Source: Lentisphaerota bacterium
GTDB taxonomy: Bacteria; Verrucomicrobiota; Lentisphaeria; Victivallales; Victivallaceae
Direction of reading: 5' to 3'
Assembly: GCA_024225035.1 (NCBI GenBank)
Contig: JAAEMX010000138.1
Span: forward strand, 1 to 64,000
Length of the DNA: 64,000 bases
Shown here: one piece after another, positions 25,749-35,128 of the stretch
Numbering within the stretch: position 1 is the stretch's first letter
Layout of the letters: every line of letters starts with the position of its first letter
Position numbers and translations under genes: made by a program
The notes under the pieces: generated by a model
What the model was told of the DNA's origin: nothing
Databases searched by the model: none
What the model saw: only the letters and a program-made list of their open reading frames with translations

Positions 25749-25770
25749 TATCTAAGTTCAGATTATTTCA

Positions 25771-25819
25771 GCTCCGAAAATCTTTGATTTAACATCAAGT
25801 ATTTTCGGAGCTTTTTTTG
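25771..25819 (+). terminator. Terminator of the T6SS block
   Basis: AGCTCCGAAAAT (25771-25782) pairs perfectly with ATTTTCGGAGCT (25802-25813), followed by seven T. Confidence 0.95.
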
Positions 25820-25950
25820 TGCCCTGAAACTGCCTCAGTAAATATAGTTAGAGACTGCACACACGTACGTTCGCCTCCAAATGCGGTTTAAAGAGACGAC
25901 AGGCAGCATTCATTGCACTCATTGACAACCTTAAATGCTGTATAAAAAAG

Positions 25951-26096
25951 ATCGGGCCTTGCCGTTTGAGGGAGTTTATAACGACAAGGCCCGTGTTGCG
26001 TTTCTTCCCGGAAGGCGGGAAGTAATTCGCCGTCCGATACAGGTAGCTGATGAAGGGGGGTGTTTGCGAACCGGACGACTAAATGTCTCCTCTCCA
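25951..26096. repeat. Structured repeat, copy 1
   Basis: About 146 bases largely shared with copy 2 (26189-26337). Two stems are visible: CGGGCCTTG (25953-25961) with CAAGGCCCG (25985-25993), and the GCCGTCCGAT region (26029-26038) with ACCGGACGAC (26070-26079). The sequence between the stems, including GGTAGCTGATGAAGGGGGG, is nearly unchanged between copies. It lies in a 570-base gene-free gap between two convergent operons. It may be a MITE-like element or a small structured RNA; the strand is unknown. Confidence 0.75.
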
Positions 26097-26188
26097 TCCA
26101 AAAATTTTCATACCATATAATTTTCAAATCAACAATCGGGTTTCACCCGCTAAAATTGTCCTTCCTTAAGCTCCTTCTGAGGGAGAAG

Positions 26189-26337
26189 ACCGAGCCTTGC
26201 CGTTGAGGGAGTTGTAACGACAAGACCCGGGTTGCGTTTCTTCCCGGAAGGTTGGGAAGTGATTCGTTGCCCGATACAGGTAGCTGATGAAGGGGGGTGT
26301 TTGCGAATCGGGCAACTAAATGCCTCCTCTCACTCCA
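26189..26337. repeat. Structured repeat, copy 2
   Basis: Direct repeat of copy 1. Its second stem is a perfect 10-bp pairing, GTTGCCCGAT (26266-26275) with ATCGGGCAAC (26307-26316). Relative to copy 1, two base pairs in this stem changed on both sides (T-A to C-G and C-G to T-A), so pairing was kept. The first stem is weaker here, with two mismatches. Reverse-strand frames through both copies exist but look like by-products of the repeat. Confidence 0.75.
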
Positions 26338-26392
26338 ACCCGTTGCAAATAGCAAAAGTTTTTGATGCTGGGTTCTTCATATTAGGACTCCA

Positions 26393-27040
26393 CTATCCTA
26401 TTATTAAACTTAAATTAATATCAGATGTTGATGCGAACACGTAATCAGCTTCATTCAACTTATTCGCGTCACCAATTCCAACTGCAGTCATAGCTGCACT
26501 CTTAGCTGCCTCTATACCGGCCTCTGCGTCCTCAACCACCAAACATTCTGCGGGGGTGACATTTAATTGTTCAGCACAAAACAGGAACAAGTCAGGCGCC
26601 GGCTTTGAATTTTTCACACTGTTTCCATCACCAATGATGTCAAAATAATCAGTGATTTTAAGTCCATTCAAAACAGCCCGGGCATTTTTAGAAGCCGAGC
26701 CTAAAGCAGTTTTAAAACCGTTTCCTTTCAGGTTCTTGAGTATGCTCAACATTTTTGGCAACATATACTCAGGCGTGATTTTCTTTATAAAATCAACGTA
26801 ATAATTATTTTTCCGTTCAGCCCATGAGTGAAGTTTCTCATCAGAAACACTTCTTTCATTGTGCTGTAAAATTCTCTTGAGAGATTCGATTCTGGACACG
26901 CCTTTGAGGTCTTCATTGACCTCACGGTTAAAACTCATACCTTCTTCTTCTGTCAATTGTTTCCATGCCAGGTAATGGAACTCTGCGGTATCGGTAATAA
27001 CTCCGTCCAGATCAAATATAAAAGCTTTAAACTTACTCAT
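26393..27040 (-). CDS. pgmB: Beta-phosphoglucomutase (HAD superfamily)
   Basis: Converts beta-glucose 1-phosphate to glucose 6-phosphate, and is the usual partner of inverting GH65 disaccharide phosphorylases. HAD motif I is FDLDGVITDT near residues 9-18, with the nucleophile and acid-base aspartates; motif II is GSASKNA near 117; the conserved VVEDAEAGIEAA near 170 is motif IV. The length of 215 residues is normal. The start overlaps the end of the GH65 gene by four bases (27037-27040), so the two are co-translated. Confidence 0.93.
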   Translation of the reverse strand: MSKFKAFIFDLDGVITDTAEFHYLAWKQLTEEEGMSFNREVNEDLKGVSRIESLKRILQHNERSVSDEKLHSWAERKNNYYVDFIKKITPEYMLPKMLSILKNLKGNGFKTALGSASKNARAVLNGLKITDYFDIIGDGNSVKNSKPAPDLFLFCAEQLNVTPAECLVVEDAEAGIEAAKSAAMTAVGIGDANKLNEADYVFASTSDINLSLIIG

Positions 27041-29310
27041 GCTGTCACCTCTTCAGGCTGTAGTTCAATCATATCTCCATCAACAAATACGTTAATTGCT
27101 TCACCTTTCAACAATTTAACAGTTATAGCTGTTTTTGAAGCTGATATACGTAGTTGACGCCTCCTGAAGGTGATATTGAAATCTATCTGTTTCCACTCTG
27201 ACGGAATGTTTGGCCTGAACGTGAGTTCACCATTGACAATCCGCATTCCGGCAAAACCGAATACTACAGCCATCCACATGCCGCCCATAGCAGCAGTATG
27301 TATACCGTGATCGGTGTTGCCCTGAATATTATCCAGGTCAAGTCTGGCTGTTTGAGTGAAATAGTTATATGCTCTTTTCTCATCGCCAATCCTTGAAGCC
27401 ATTATACTGAAAATACATGTTGAAAGCGATGAGTCATGAGTAGTTATTTTCTCATAATAGTAATAATCGTTTTGGACAATATCCAATGGGGTATTATTCT
27501 CGAACAGAAAATGCGCTAAAACCGTATCCGGCTGTTTACATACCTGATGGCGGTAAATGTGCAGCGGATGATAGTGTAATAACAATGGGAATTTATCTTT
27601 AGGAGTATTGGCAATATCCCATACCTTTCTATCAAGGAAAGCATCATCCTGCGGGTGCACCTGCAGTTCTTCGTCAAACGGCAAATACATTGCTGATGCT
27701 GCTTTTTGGAAGCCAGGGACTTCATCATCATCCAAATCGATTTTAGCTGCTAGTTTTTTCAATGCTTTCGGGTATAAATCCTTGAGCAGTTTCAGCACAT
27801 TACCACAATGTTCAAATAAATGCTTTGTGCTTAAATTTGTATAGTAATTGTTATTTACACAAGCAGTATACTCATCCGGCCCGGTTACTTCATTAATGAC
27901 GAATTTTCCGTCTCTACGGTAGAGGCCAATATCATACATCACTCTGGCTGCTTCAAACAACATTTCAGCACCGTAATCAGCCATGAACTCGTGATCATTA
28001 GTCACCTGCCAGTATTGAGTCACTGCATGAGCGACATCAGTATTGATATGATACTGAGCAGTCCCAGATGGGAAATACGCTGAACACTCATCACCATTAA
28101 TCGTACGCCATGGGAACAAAGCTCCTTTAGGGTGAGCCATCTCACGGGCACGGCGCCTGGCACCATTCAGCGTGTTATATCTGAACATTAATAAATTTCT
28201 TGCCAAATCCGGATTGGTAAACAGGAAGAACGGATAAATATAGGTTTCGGTATCCCAGAAGTAATGTCCTTCATACCCCTCACCCGACAGTCCTTTAGCA
28301 GCAATGTTGCTGTACATATCATTACTAGCCGACTGCAGCAGCTGATACATATTATAACGGATACCATTTTGAATATCATCATTGCCTTTAATCGTAATAT
28401 CAGAGTGATTCCAGAACTCGTCCAAGTATTGTTTCTGCAATGCAACCATCTTTTTGAAACCAGCAGACTGAATGCTCTGATTTATGCTGATATTGTCTTT
28501 AAAAGGATCTTCATATCTGACTGAATCAGTATATGTCACAAATTTTTCAAGAGTTACTGAACTTCCTGCCTCTACATGAAGCTCAAAAGTTTCTGAAATA
28601 GAATTATCAGTATCAGTAACAATGCTTTCAGAAGCAGTATCCAGTTTATTTGACATCGAACAGATGGAAGTCAACCCGGAATTTCTGGTTTGACATTCAA
28701 GCGAGGAAATATTGCCGGACTGAGAGATTTTTTTTACCAGTAAACGGTTTCCACCTGACGTGCCAAGACGAGGGTCATGCTCAGCGCTCATATTACTCAC
28801 TTGCGAAGTAATACTTGAGACAATTTTCAATAACCCCTTAAAATTCAAACATTTTACATGGTATGAGGTCAAAAAGGCTTCCTTTTGAGAGAAAGAAACC
28901 ATTCGCTTTACTGTCAGTTCAATTTCCTTACCTGCTGGTGATTTCCATTGAACCACTCTTTCAACCATGCCGTTTTCGGCATCTAAAATACGCTTGTAAC
29001 TGACAAGCTCTCCTTCAAACATGGAAAATTCTTCATCATCAATGAAAAGCTTAATGCTTTGCGCATCTACAACTTTCAACATGCACTGACTATAATCAGG
29101 GAATCCGGTATATCTTTCTTCATAATGCAGCTTTTCGGTATCATAAAAAGCATTAATATAAGTTCCCCGTATAGATTTAACCCCACTCGGTACGCCTTCT
29201 TCAAAGCATCCCCTGACACCAATGTAACCATTAGCTGTATGATATAGGGTCTCACTTACAGCTACTTTTTCAGGAATCAGTTCATATTCAGTTATTAATC
29301 TACTTTTCAT
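27037..29310 (-). CDS. GH65 disaccharide phosphorylase (trehalose/maltose/kojibiose type)
   Basis: A 757-residue cytoplasmic enzyme that splits an alpha-glucosyl disaccharide with phosphate into glucose and beta-glucose 1-phosphate. The catalytic region NEVTGPDEYTACVNNN contains the general acid Glu. The phosphate-binding segment near the C-terminus (HDSSLSTCIFSIMA, then NTDHGIHTAAMGGMW) is intact. GAGGA precedes the ATG. Which disaccharide it prefers cannot be settled by eye; the neighbouring GH37 trehalase gene makes trehalose the best guess, with maltose next. It is followed by pgmB and preceded by an MFS carrier gene, all on the same strand. Confidence 0.9.
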   Translation of the reverse strand: MKSRLITEYELIPEKVAVSETLYHTANGYIGVRGCFEEGVPSGVKSIRGTYINAFYDTEKLHYEERYTGFPDYSQCMLKVVDAQSIKLFIDDEEFSMFEGELVSYKRILDAENGMVERVVQWKSPAGKEIELTVKRMVSFSQKEAFLTSYHVKCLNFKGLLKIVSSITSQVSNMSAEHDPRLGTSGGNRLLVKKISQSGNISSLECQTRNSGLTSICSMSNKLDTASESIVTDTDNSISETFELHVEAGSSVTLEKFVTYTDSVRYEDPFKDNISINQSIQSAGFKKMVALQKQYLDEFWNHSDITIKGNDDIQNGIRYNMYQLLQSASNDMYSNIAAKGLSGEGYEGHYFWDTETYIYPFFLFTNPDLARNLLMFRYNTLNGARRRAREMAHPKGALFPWRTINGDECSAYFPSGTAQYHINTDVAHAVTQYWQVTNDHEFMADYGAEMLFEAARVMYDIGLYRRDGKFVINEVTGPDEYTACVNNNYYTNLSTKHLFEHCGNVLKLLKDLYPKALKKLAAKIDLDDDEVPGFQKAASAMYLPFDEELQVHPQDDAFLDRKVWDIANTPKDKFPLLLHYHPLHIYRHQVCKQPDTVLAHFLFENNTPLDIVQNDYYYYEKITTHDSSLSTCIFSIMASRIGDEKRAYNYFTQTARLDLDNIQGNTDHGIHTAAMGGMWMAVVFGFAGMRIVNGELTFRPNIPSEWKQIDFNITFRRRQLRISASKTAITVKLLKGEAINVFVDGDMIELQPEEVTA

Positions 29311-29336
29311 TTAATCCTCTAAAACTTGTCTATTAC

Positions 29337-30626
29337 TTACTGAGTCGCTTCTCTACCATTATTATGTCTGTTGACAATAAACTCGTAAGGTAAAACCAAA
29401 AAAAGTAGGATCACCAGCGGTATTATTGGAATTTTCATAGCGCTTATTCCACCCACACTTTCAAATGCTCCACCAATTATTCTAGCTCCGATAGTTCCGC
29501 CTATCGCGGAAAATATAATTATCAATCCAGATATCGGCACTTGGTACCGCTTTGGATGTGATGTCAGAATTGTTGAACAAAGTGTCGGGTAAATCGGCCC
29601 GATAAACATACCTGTAAGAGGAATCAAGTAAGCAACGTACGGAAGCTGCAACCAGTTAACGCTGACTCCTACAGGCTTATATGCATAAGCAGCCACGATG
29701 CTGGTTACAAAAGTAGCAATTGCCAGAATAATACAAGCCAGTAATACTTTTTTCCAATGAATATACTTCATGACAAAAGCACTAAGCAGACGCCCTAAAG
29801 CCAAACCGAGTAGGAAGATACTCACAACTTGAACACTCAGCACATCTGAAAGCTTCAGCACTATATTATTATAAGTAGGCAGCCATGTTGTCAGGCTCTG
29901 CTCTACAAAAACATACATGAAAGTTAAAATAATGAACAGGAAGAAAATTGGACGTCCAAAGAGGGCAACAAATTCAGCAAAAACACCTTCCTTTTTGGCA
30001 GCTGCAGCATCGGCTATATCTTCTGCAGTGGGTTCTTCATCAGTACGTTTGAACGGTGTTATTAAAATCAATACCAGCCCTACAGCACACAATCCTCCCA
30101 GAAACCAGAAGGTGTTATTCCAATGGGCGGTATATGACATAAAGAAGCTGAATACCCAGAAACCACTCAGGATACCTAACATATACATGCCTTCCAAAAC
30201 AGAAAGAAACCCGGCATGTTGACTTTCATCCTTTGCAAAAAGACTGATTGAAGAGTAGATAGATATCTTAATAACCGCAAAACTCAATCCTGCTAAAATA
30301 AAATAAACCCTTGCCATATTTAATGTTGCATCAGTTGCCATCATGAAACAGATAATCATTTCAATCAACGTCGCAAAGAACAATGCTTTTTTACTACCAA
30401 GTCTGGATATTAGAGAGATCAATGCAAAGGAAGAAATCATAATAGTAATATCTTTGCAGCCTTGAAGCCAACTGGCAGCACTCATGGAAACATGATGCTG
30501 TTTAATCAAATTCATTATCACGACCCCTTCACAGTTAAGAATAAAGGCAGGCATGAGAAATGAAAAAATCAGCGCAAGCAGCAACAAAGCGTTTTTTGTC
30601 TTCACAAGATATATCTCCCTAAACAT
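29337..30626 (-). CDS. MFS transporter, probable disaccharide importer
   Basis: A 429-residue protein with about 12 hydrophobic helices in two halves and a charged central loop (near residues 200-220, FKRTDEEPTAEDIADAAAAKKEG). It is most like MFS sugar carriers of the FucP/Bacteroidetes-like type, but no motif gives the substrate. It ends 26 bases before the GH65 gene and is the first gene of that operon. The gene is divergent from the LysR regulator, with about 220 bases between them. Confidence 0.8.
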   Translation of the reverse strand: MFREIYLVKTKNALLLLALIFSFLMPAFILNCEGVVIMNLIKQHHVSMSAASWLQGCKDITIMISSFALISLISRLGSKKALFFATLIEMIICFMMATDATLNMARVYFILAGLSFAVIKISIYSSISLFAKDESQHAGFLSVLEGMYMLGILSGFWVFSFFMSYTAHWNNTFWFLGGLCAVGLVLILITPFKRTDEEPTAEDIADAAAAKKEGVFAEFVALFGRPIFFLFIILTFMYVFVEQSLTTWLPTYNNIVLKLSDVLSVQVVSIFLLGLALGRLLSAFVMKYIHWKKVLLACIILAIATFVTSIVAAYAYKPVGVSVNWLQLPYVAYLIPLTGMFIGPIYPTLCSTILTSHPKRYQVPISGLIIIFSAIGGTIGARIIGGAFESVGGISAMKIPIIPLVILLFLVLPYEFIVNRHNNGREATQ

Positions 30627-30850
30627 TTTCTACAATACTTCACGTGACAAACTTTATAATTGTCAACATATTACTCAGCTCTATATACCTTATTATATTT
30701 TAAATATTTTATAACGCAAATGTTTTAAAAAGAACTTGCATTTCTTGTATCAATGGTCTATATTCGTTTTGGGAATATTGTGCAATAACTAATCGACTAA
30801 CCCCCAAATTTGGTCGACTTTCCTGTCCAAATGGGAATGAATTTTAATTT
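30627..30850. promoter_or_regulatory. Divergent promoter region of the disaccharide genes
   Basis: This 224-base gap separates the MFS-GH65-pgmB operon from the LysR-trehalase operon. It contains a 10-bp palindrome CCAAATTTGG (30804-30813) about 40 bases before the LysR start and several AT-rich stretches. Regulation of both operons by the LysR protein from here is typical of the family, but no binding site is proven. Confidence 0.45.
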
Positions 30851-31831
30851 ATGAAGACAACCTGTATCAACCTGAATCTGCTGACAATTCTGGACGCGGT
30901 GCTGACGGAACAAAACGTCACACACGCTGCTCAGAAGATCAACTTGAGTCAGCCAAGGGTAAGCAATGCTCTGAAAGAATTGCGAGATATATTTGGCGAT
31001 GAACTGCTCATCAGAAACAGACATGGCCAAATGAACTTGACTACAAAAGGAAGAGAACTTCAAAAAGAAACAAAAGATATTATTAATCGTATCGAAACCC
31101 TTTTTGAAGCCAACCAACCATTTAAACCATCGGTCACAGCCCTGAATCTAAACATCGCTATGTCCGACTATATTTCGGTTGCTTTTCTGCCGTTCCTTAC
31201 CAGTTATCTCAAAAAATTCGCTCCGAACATCACCCTTTCAATCTTTAACATCGAATATGTCACTAACAAGAATCGTAATAAAATTTATGATTCAATTGAC
31301 TTTGTTCTCGGCTCAGAGGCACTCTTGAAATCAAATGATGAATTTTACTCAGAATTTCTTTTCGAAGACGAAATTGTCTGCGCCGCCAATACAAGTCATT
31401 CTATATTCAGGCACCCCAAAGTGACCAATGAACTGTTTAACAGCTTCCCACATATTTTTATCACACCTTACGATATAGCCTCAAGGGATTACCGCGATGA
31501 CTTTCTTCGCATGAGTGAGAACGCCGAAGTTGAGATGCCGAATGATAATGGTTCGGAAGATTCACTCAAGATCAGTAATACCGGAAATACAACAATGCCG
31601 GTATCAAGGATCATGATTGCCTGTAATATGCTTGCCAATTCAGACATGATATGCATCGCACCCAAGAGAATTCTTAACCCTGTTTACGAATATTTTAACC
31701 TGAACATGAAATCTTTTCCTTTCTTCCAGTCAAAAATCAGGTTTTATCAGTACTGGAAAAAGAATACTGGGGATACCCAACACCTTAAATGGCTAAGGGA
31801 AACAATCATGCAACTGGCAAATGAATTATGA
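30851..31831 (+). CDS. LysR-family transcriptional regulator
   Basis: A 326-residue regulator. Residues about 5-65 form the winged helix-turn-helix (LNLLTILDAVLTEQNVTHAA, SQPRVSNALKELRDIFGDEL), followed by the linker helix. The C-terminal half is the periplasmic-binding-protein-like effector domain. It is divergent from the MFS/GH65/pgmB operon and overlaps the trehalase start by four bases (31828-31831), so it is tightly coupled to disaccharide metabolism. The inducer is inferred to be trehalose or a related sugar. Confidence 0.88.
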   Translation: MKTTCINLNLLTILDAVLTEQNVTHAAQKINLSQPRVSNALKELRDIFGDELLIRNRHGQMNLTTKGRELQKETKDIINRIETLFEANQPFKPSVTALNLNIAMSDYISVAFLPFLTSYLKKFAPNITLSIFNIEYVTNKNRNKIYDSIDFVLGSEALLKSNDEFYSEFLFEDEIVCAANTSHSIFRHPKVTNELFNSFPHIFITPYDIASRDYRDDFLRMSENAEVEMPNDNGSEDSLKISNTGNTTMPVSRIMIACNMLANSDMICIAPKRILNPVYEYFNLNMKSFPFFQSKIRFYQYWKKNTGDTQHLKWLRETIMQLANEL

Positions 31832-33888
31832 GTACATCATATATAAATAAAAAGATTATTATAAAAGACCTGCACAGACAACATCAGAAAAATGGTAAGA
31901 TTACCGACTGCGGTCCTGTAGTTATCGAATGGGATAATACCGGAGATAATAAAAAAATACCTTCTGAGGTATTGCAGATATGTCTAAAAAAATGGTGGCT
32001 CAGTACCGATGATACAATAACGATTTCTCGCAGTGAGTTCCGCAAAGCATGTATTATTCCATATCTCACCGGACTATGGCTTGATCCATCTTCGCTACTC
32101 AGAACCCCGGAGAATATCAATGAGACGGCAGTTGACAATCTAGTGCTGCCGCAACTGGAAAATTGGGAAGGCTGGATACTCTATTATCCTCGTGAACAAA
32201 AATTCATTCCGGATATAATTAAAAAAAAGTGTGCATCCGCCCAAACCCTCAGTATTGAGCCTTTACCTTCTGAAAAACCGCCATTTGACTCGGATGAAGG
32301 TAAAAAGCTTTATAATAATCAAGGTCTTCTGTTTTTGCCTAATGAATACATTGCCATGGGCGGAGTGTTCACTGATATGTATGGCTGGGGAGCCTATTTC
32401 ATAATACAAGGGCTCCTCAATACGGCAGTATATATTTACAAGAATCCACAGGCATCAATATATATTGCCGGAGTCAAGCGTAAAGTAACAACAGAAGATG
32501 CAATACATTTATTTAAAATAGCCAAAGGCATGGTTGATAACCATATTTACCAGATCAATTTCTATGGCGGATTTGTTTTAAACTCTAACCGCACTTATTT
32601 AATGACCCGTTCTCAACCGCCGTTATTTACCAGAGAAGCTCTGGCTGTTTACGAATTTCAAAAAGAATACGGAGAAAAACTCCAGCTGGACTATTATGAA
32701 ACCCTGGATAAATACCTCCGAGTCAAAAATGCAAATTTCAAAACACCAGAATCATATGACGAATGGTTAAAACGTGAAGTTCTTCCGGCAGCAGTCGATT
32801 ACTATAATTACTGGACAAATCCAAGGTTTGACCCTGCAAGCTGGTCTTTCAAAGAGAATGCCAAAAGCTTTAACCCAAGAATCGCAACTGTAATCGATGA
32901 GGAAGAAGATAAAAAATTCACAGCTTATCGCTACTATCCAGACGGCAAGGGCCCTATTCTGGAATCCGTTCGCTGCGTGATGCCTAAAAACAACCAACTG
33001 TATCCCGATGCAGCTTTGTTTTTCTCAGAAAATCCTGACAAAAACCCCATAAACCCTAAAAGCGGATTACACCTTTTCTGGGATCCTGAATGCAATAATT
33101 ATTATAACCTGACTGAAGACTTTTATGCCGCGGACCGTGCCATGCGCGAATCCGGCTTTGACCTTTCCGGACGCTATGGGGAAGTTGGACAGTACTCAAC
33201 CTGTTACGCCCCTGTATGTCTGAATTCATTGCTTCTTCAAATGGGAAAAGATATCGTTTTTATCCAGGAAAATATAGAAGGTGAAACATCAAGCCAAGTT
33301 ACCGAAAGACTTCTGAATAGAGTTATATTAAACAACTCAAGAATCGCTGAGTTGATTAATAGCATGATGTGGACAGATAAATCTGGCTATTACTCTGATT
33401 TAAGGGTTGAAGATGATTATAATCTGCCCAGGCATACTTACGAATATGCGACTTCATTTTATCCGCTATGGGCTGGCGCTGTAGCGGATAATGAACGCCA
33501 AGTCCAGCTCTTAACTTCTGAGTTACTTAAAAACAGAATCAATGGTGTAGCTACCAGCTTAAAGCAGACAGGTAACAACTGTGATTACCCTTATGTAAGA
33601 GCACCAATTCAAAGTTTTCTAGTTGAGGCCCTGCACAATGTTGAGGGAGATCTCCAGAAAGAAGCGCAAAAAATAGCCATGGATATACAAGAAAAGTTTA
33701 TAAATATTATAGATACAACCTTTGCAACACATGGCGTTCTTCTTGATTTTTATAACTGTGAAGATCCTACCTTAGCTTATAGTGTTGAGCGTGGTTACGG
33801 ACAAAACCAAAGTAACTATGGTTGGACAAACGGAGTATATATGCATTTTCTGAATAACATTTCAGAAAAATCCCCCTCCACAGAATAG
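31828..33888 (+). CDS. GH37 trehalase
   Basis: Hydrolyses trehalose to two glucoses. At 686 residues it is longer than E. coli TreA or TreF. GH37 landmarks are visible: MGGVFTDMYGWGAYF (equivalent of the PGGRF..WDsY signature), ESGFDLSGRYG with the catalytic Asp, and near the end SVERGYGQNQSNYGWTNGV, equivalent to the EKY...GFGWTNG segment with the second catalytic Glu. The expected QWD signature is diverged. There is no signal peptide, so it is cytoplasmic. It is co-transcribed with the LysR gene. Confidence 0.82.
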   Translation: MSTSYINKKIIIKDLHRQHQKNGKITDCGPVVIEWDNTGDNKKIPSEVLQICLKKWWLSTDDTITISRSEFRKACIIPYLTGLWLDPSSLLRTPENINETAVDNLVLPQLENWEGWILYYPREQKFIPDIIKKKCASAQTLSIEPLPSEKPPFDSDEGKKLYNNQGLLFLPNEYIAMGGVFTDMYGWGAYFIIQGLLNTAVYIYKNPQASIYIAGVKRKVTTEDAIHLFKIAKGMVDNHIYQINFYGGFVLNSNRTYLMTRSQPPLFTREALAVYEFQKEYGEKLQLDYYETLDKYLRVKNANFKTPESYDEWLKREVLPAAVDYYNYWTNPRFDPASWSFKENAKSFNPRIATVIDEEEDKKFTAYRYYPDGKGPILESVRCVMPKNNQLYPDAALFFSENPDKNPINPKSGLHLFWDPECNNYYNLTEDFYAADRAMRESGFDLSGRYGEVGQYSTCYAPVCLNSLLLQMGKDIVFIQENIEGETSSQVTERLLNRVILNNSRIAELINSMMWTDKSGYYSDLRVEDDYNLPRHTYEYATSFYPLWAGAVADNERQVQLLTSELLKNRINGVATSLKQTGNNCDYPYVRAPIQSFLVEALHNVEGDLQKEAQKIAMDIQEKFINIIDTTFATHGVLLDFYNCEDPTLAYSVERGYGQNQSNYGWTNGVYMHFLNNISEKSPSTE

Positions 33889-33901
33889 GCCCTGGAGGGG
33901 G
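33872..33901. terminator. Hairpin spanning the trehalase stop codon
   Basis: CCCCCTCCA (33872-33880) pairs with TGGAGGGGG (33893-33901). The TAG stop (33886-33888) is in the loop, so the left arm is coding. The T-run is weak. It sits between convergent genes. Confidence 0.6.
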
Positions 33902-33910
33902 CTATAAACT

Positions 33911-35128
33911 TTACCAGTCTTTTTGCATATACCCCAGTTTTTTAGTAATGAAAGAAAGCTGATAATAGGAAAATAGTGCAATATCATAACATATTCCATC
34001 ACTTCCCATCCAGCGTTTTAATTCAAATTTCTTGCAAAGTCCTTCTACTTGATCGCGAGAAACAGTTTTTTTAACCTTTCCACTACATAACTGCCGTAAA
34101 TAAATATAATAAGAAAGCCCCATAAGCAGATCAGCTGTCATCATGGCACTCCAATTCATTTGATTATAGTAAGTCATTCTTTCAGCTTCACCATAATCAA
34201 TTAAGAAAATGTTATGAAACTCATCTATTATCATAACATTATCATCATGACAATCTCCATGAACCATTTTCAAATTAAAATGCAGTTCATGCAGAAAATT
34301 AAAGATATTTAAGAATATATCGTCACTATGCACCATAAATTCTTTAGGATTTTTTGAAGCGAAATCTTTTAGACTGGTGCCGCCAATCTCTGGCATAAGT
34401 ACTGAATTCACAACATCTCGTTTCCCAAATTTAGTGTCAATCTTTCTTATTCTTCCTGACTCCAGGAGCGATGTATAGCTTTTAGTCCTTGACAGAGAAC
34501 TAACTTGCTCAGAGCTCTGAACTTGGGTTGATGCAAACTTCCCCACATACAAATTCTGATATACTCTGTTAAATATTTTCATTTCAAACTCAAGCGCATT
34601 CTTGCTGTTACCGCCATTAAATACATGTTTGATCGCAAGCCTGTTTCCATTATCACTCTCAAAGCTGTCGGTATGACCAAAACCACCATCTCCAAGTGCC
34701 TTGCGTTTTTTATAAAACTGAGAATCAGTAATAATAAAACTTTGACTGCGGTTAAGGCCGGAAGCTACATAGGCAGAGCTTTCGGAAAATGAAGTATCCA
34801 GAAATGCATCCACTAACTCAATGCCGCGTCCACCTTCGGAAAACTCCGTTTTTAACTCTCTTATCCTATTCTTTTTCGCACTAAGTAAAGTACGTGAATT
34901 TTTACAAATTTTCAGCACTTTTTTCATAGCGATAATATTTTTTTTGGTAGTCTCCCGATTGAAAAAAAACTGAAACCCAGACCATCCTCCCCTATAACCA
35001 TAGGGAACCTTACCTTCTCCCCAGGCAATTCGTGCATTCACATAATTTTGCGCAGCTTCGATAAAAGCATTCATAGCGTCATAGCTAAGAATATTGTCTA
35101 AGTACTGTTGAGTATACTTTGTTGGCAT
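33911..35128 (-). CDS. Eukaryotic-like protein kinase of unknown role
   Basis: A 405-residue protein with a kinase fold in its C-terminal two-thirds. Visible are a glycine loop LGDGGFGH (145-152), the ATP-anchoring Lys167 in LAIKH, a Glu at about 180-182 for the salt bridge, a hinge-like LMPEIGG (244-250), the catalytic loop HGDCHDDN (290-297) and the metal-binding DYG (311-313). The first 140 residues are helical and have no recognisable domain. No membrane segment or signal peptide is visible. GGAGGG precedes the ATG. It is a single-gene unit next to the trehalase gene. It may phosphorylate a protein or small molecule; some secreted bacterial effector kinases look similar, but secretion is only speculation. 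Confidence 0.75.
   Translation of the reverse strand: MPTKYTQQYLDNILSYDAMNAFIEAAQNYVNARIAWGEGKVPYGYRGGWSGFQFFFNRETTKKNIIAMKKVLKICKNSRTLLSAKKNRIRELKTEFSEGGRGIELVDAFLDTSFSESSAYVASGLNRSQSFIITDSQFYKKRKALGDGGFGHTDSFESDNGNRLAIKHVFNGGNSKNALEFEMKIFNRVYQNLYVGKFASTQVQSSEQVSSLSRTKSYTSLLESGRIRKIDTKFGKRDVVNSVLMPEIGGTSLKDFASKNPKEFMVHSDDIFLNIFNFLHELHFNLKMVHGDCHDDNVMIIDEFHNIFLIDYGEAERMTYYNQMNWSAMMTADLLMGLSYYIYLRQLCSGKVKKTVSRDQVEGLCKKFELKRWMGSDGICYDIALFSYYQLSFITKKLGYMQKDW

Noticed and set aside
26180-26340. Integron attC site
   Set aside because: The repeats lack the RYYYAAC/GTTRRRY core pair and no integrase or gene cassettes are near.
25888-26355. Two reverse ORFs of 79 and 70 codons sharing HLVxRFANTPLHQLPVS
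   Set aside because: They coincide with the two structured repeat copies; similarity reflects the DNA repeat, not a protein family.
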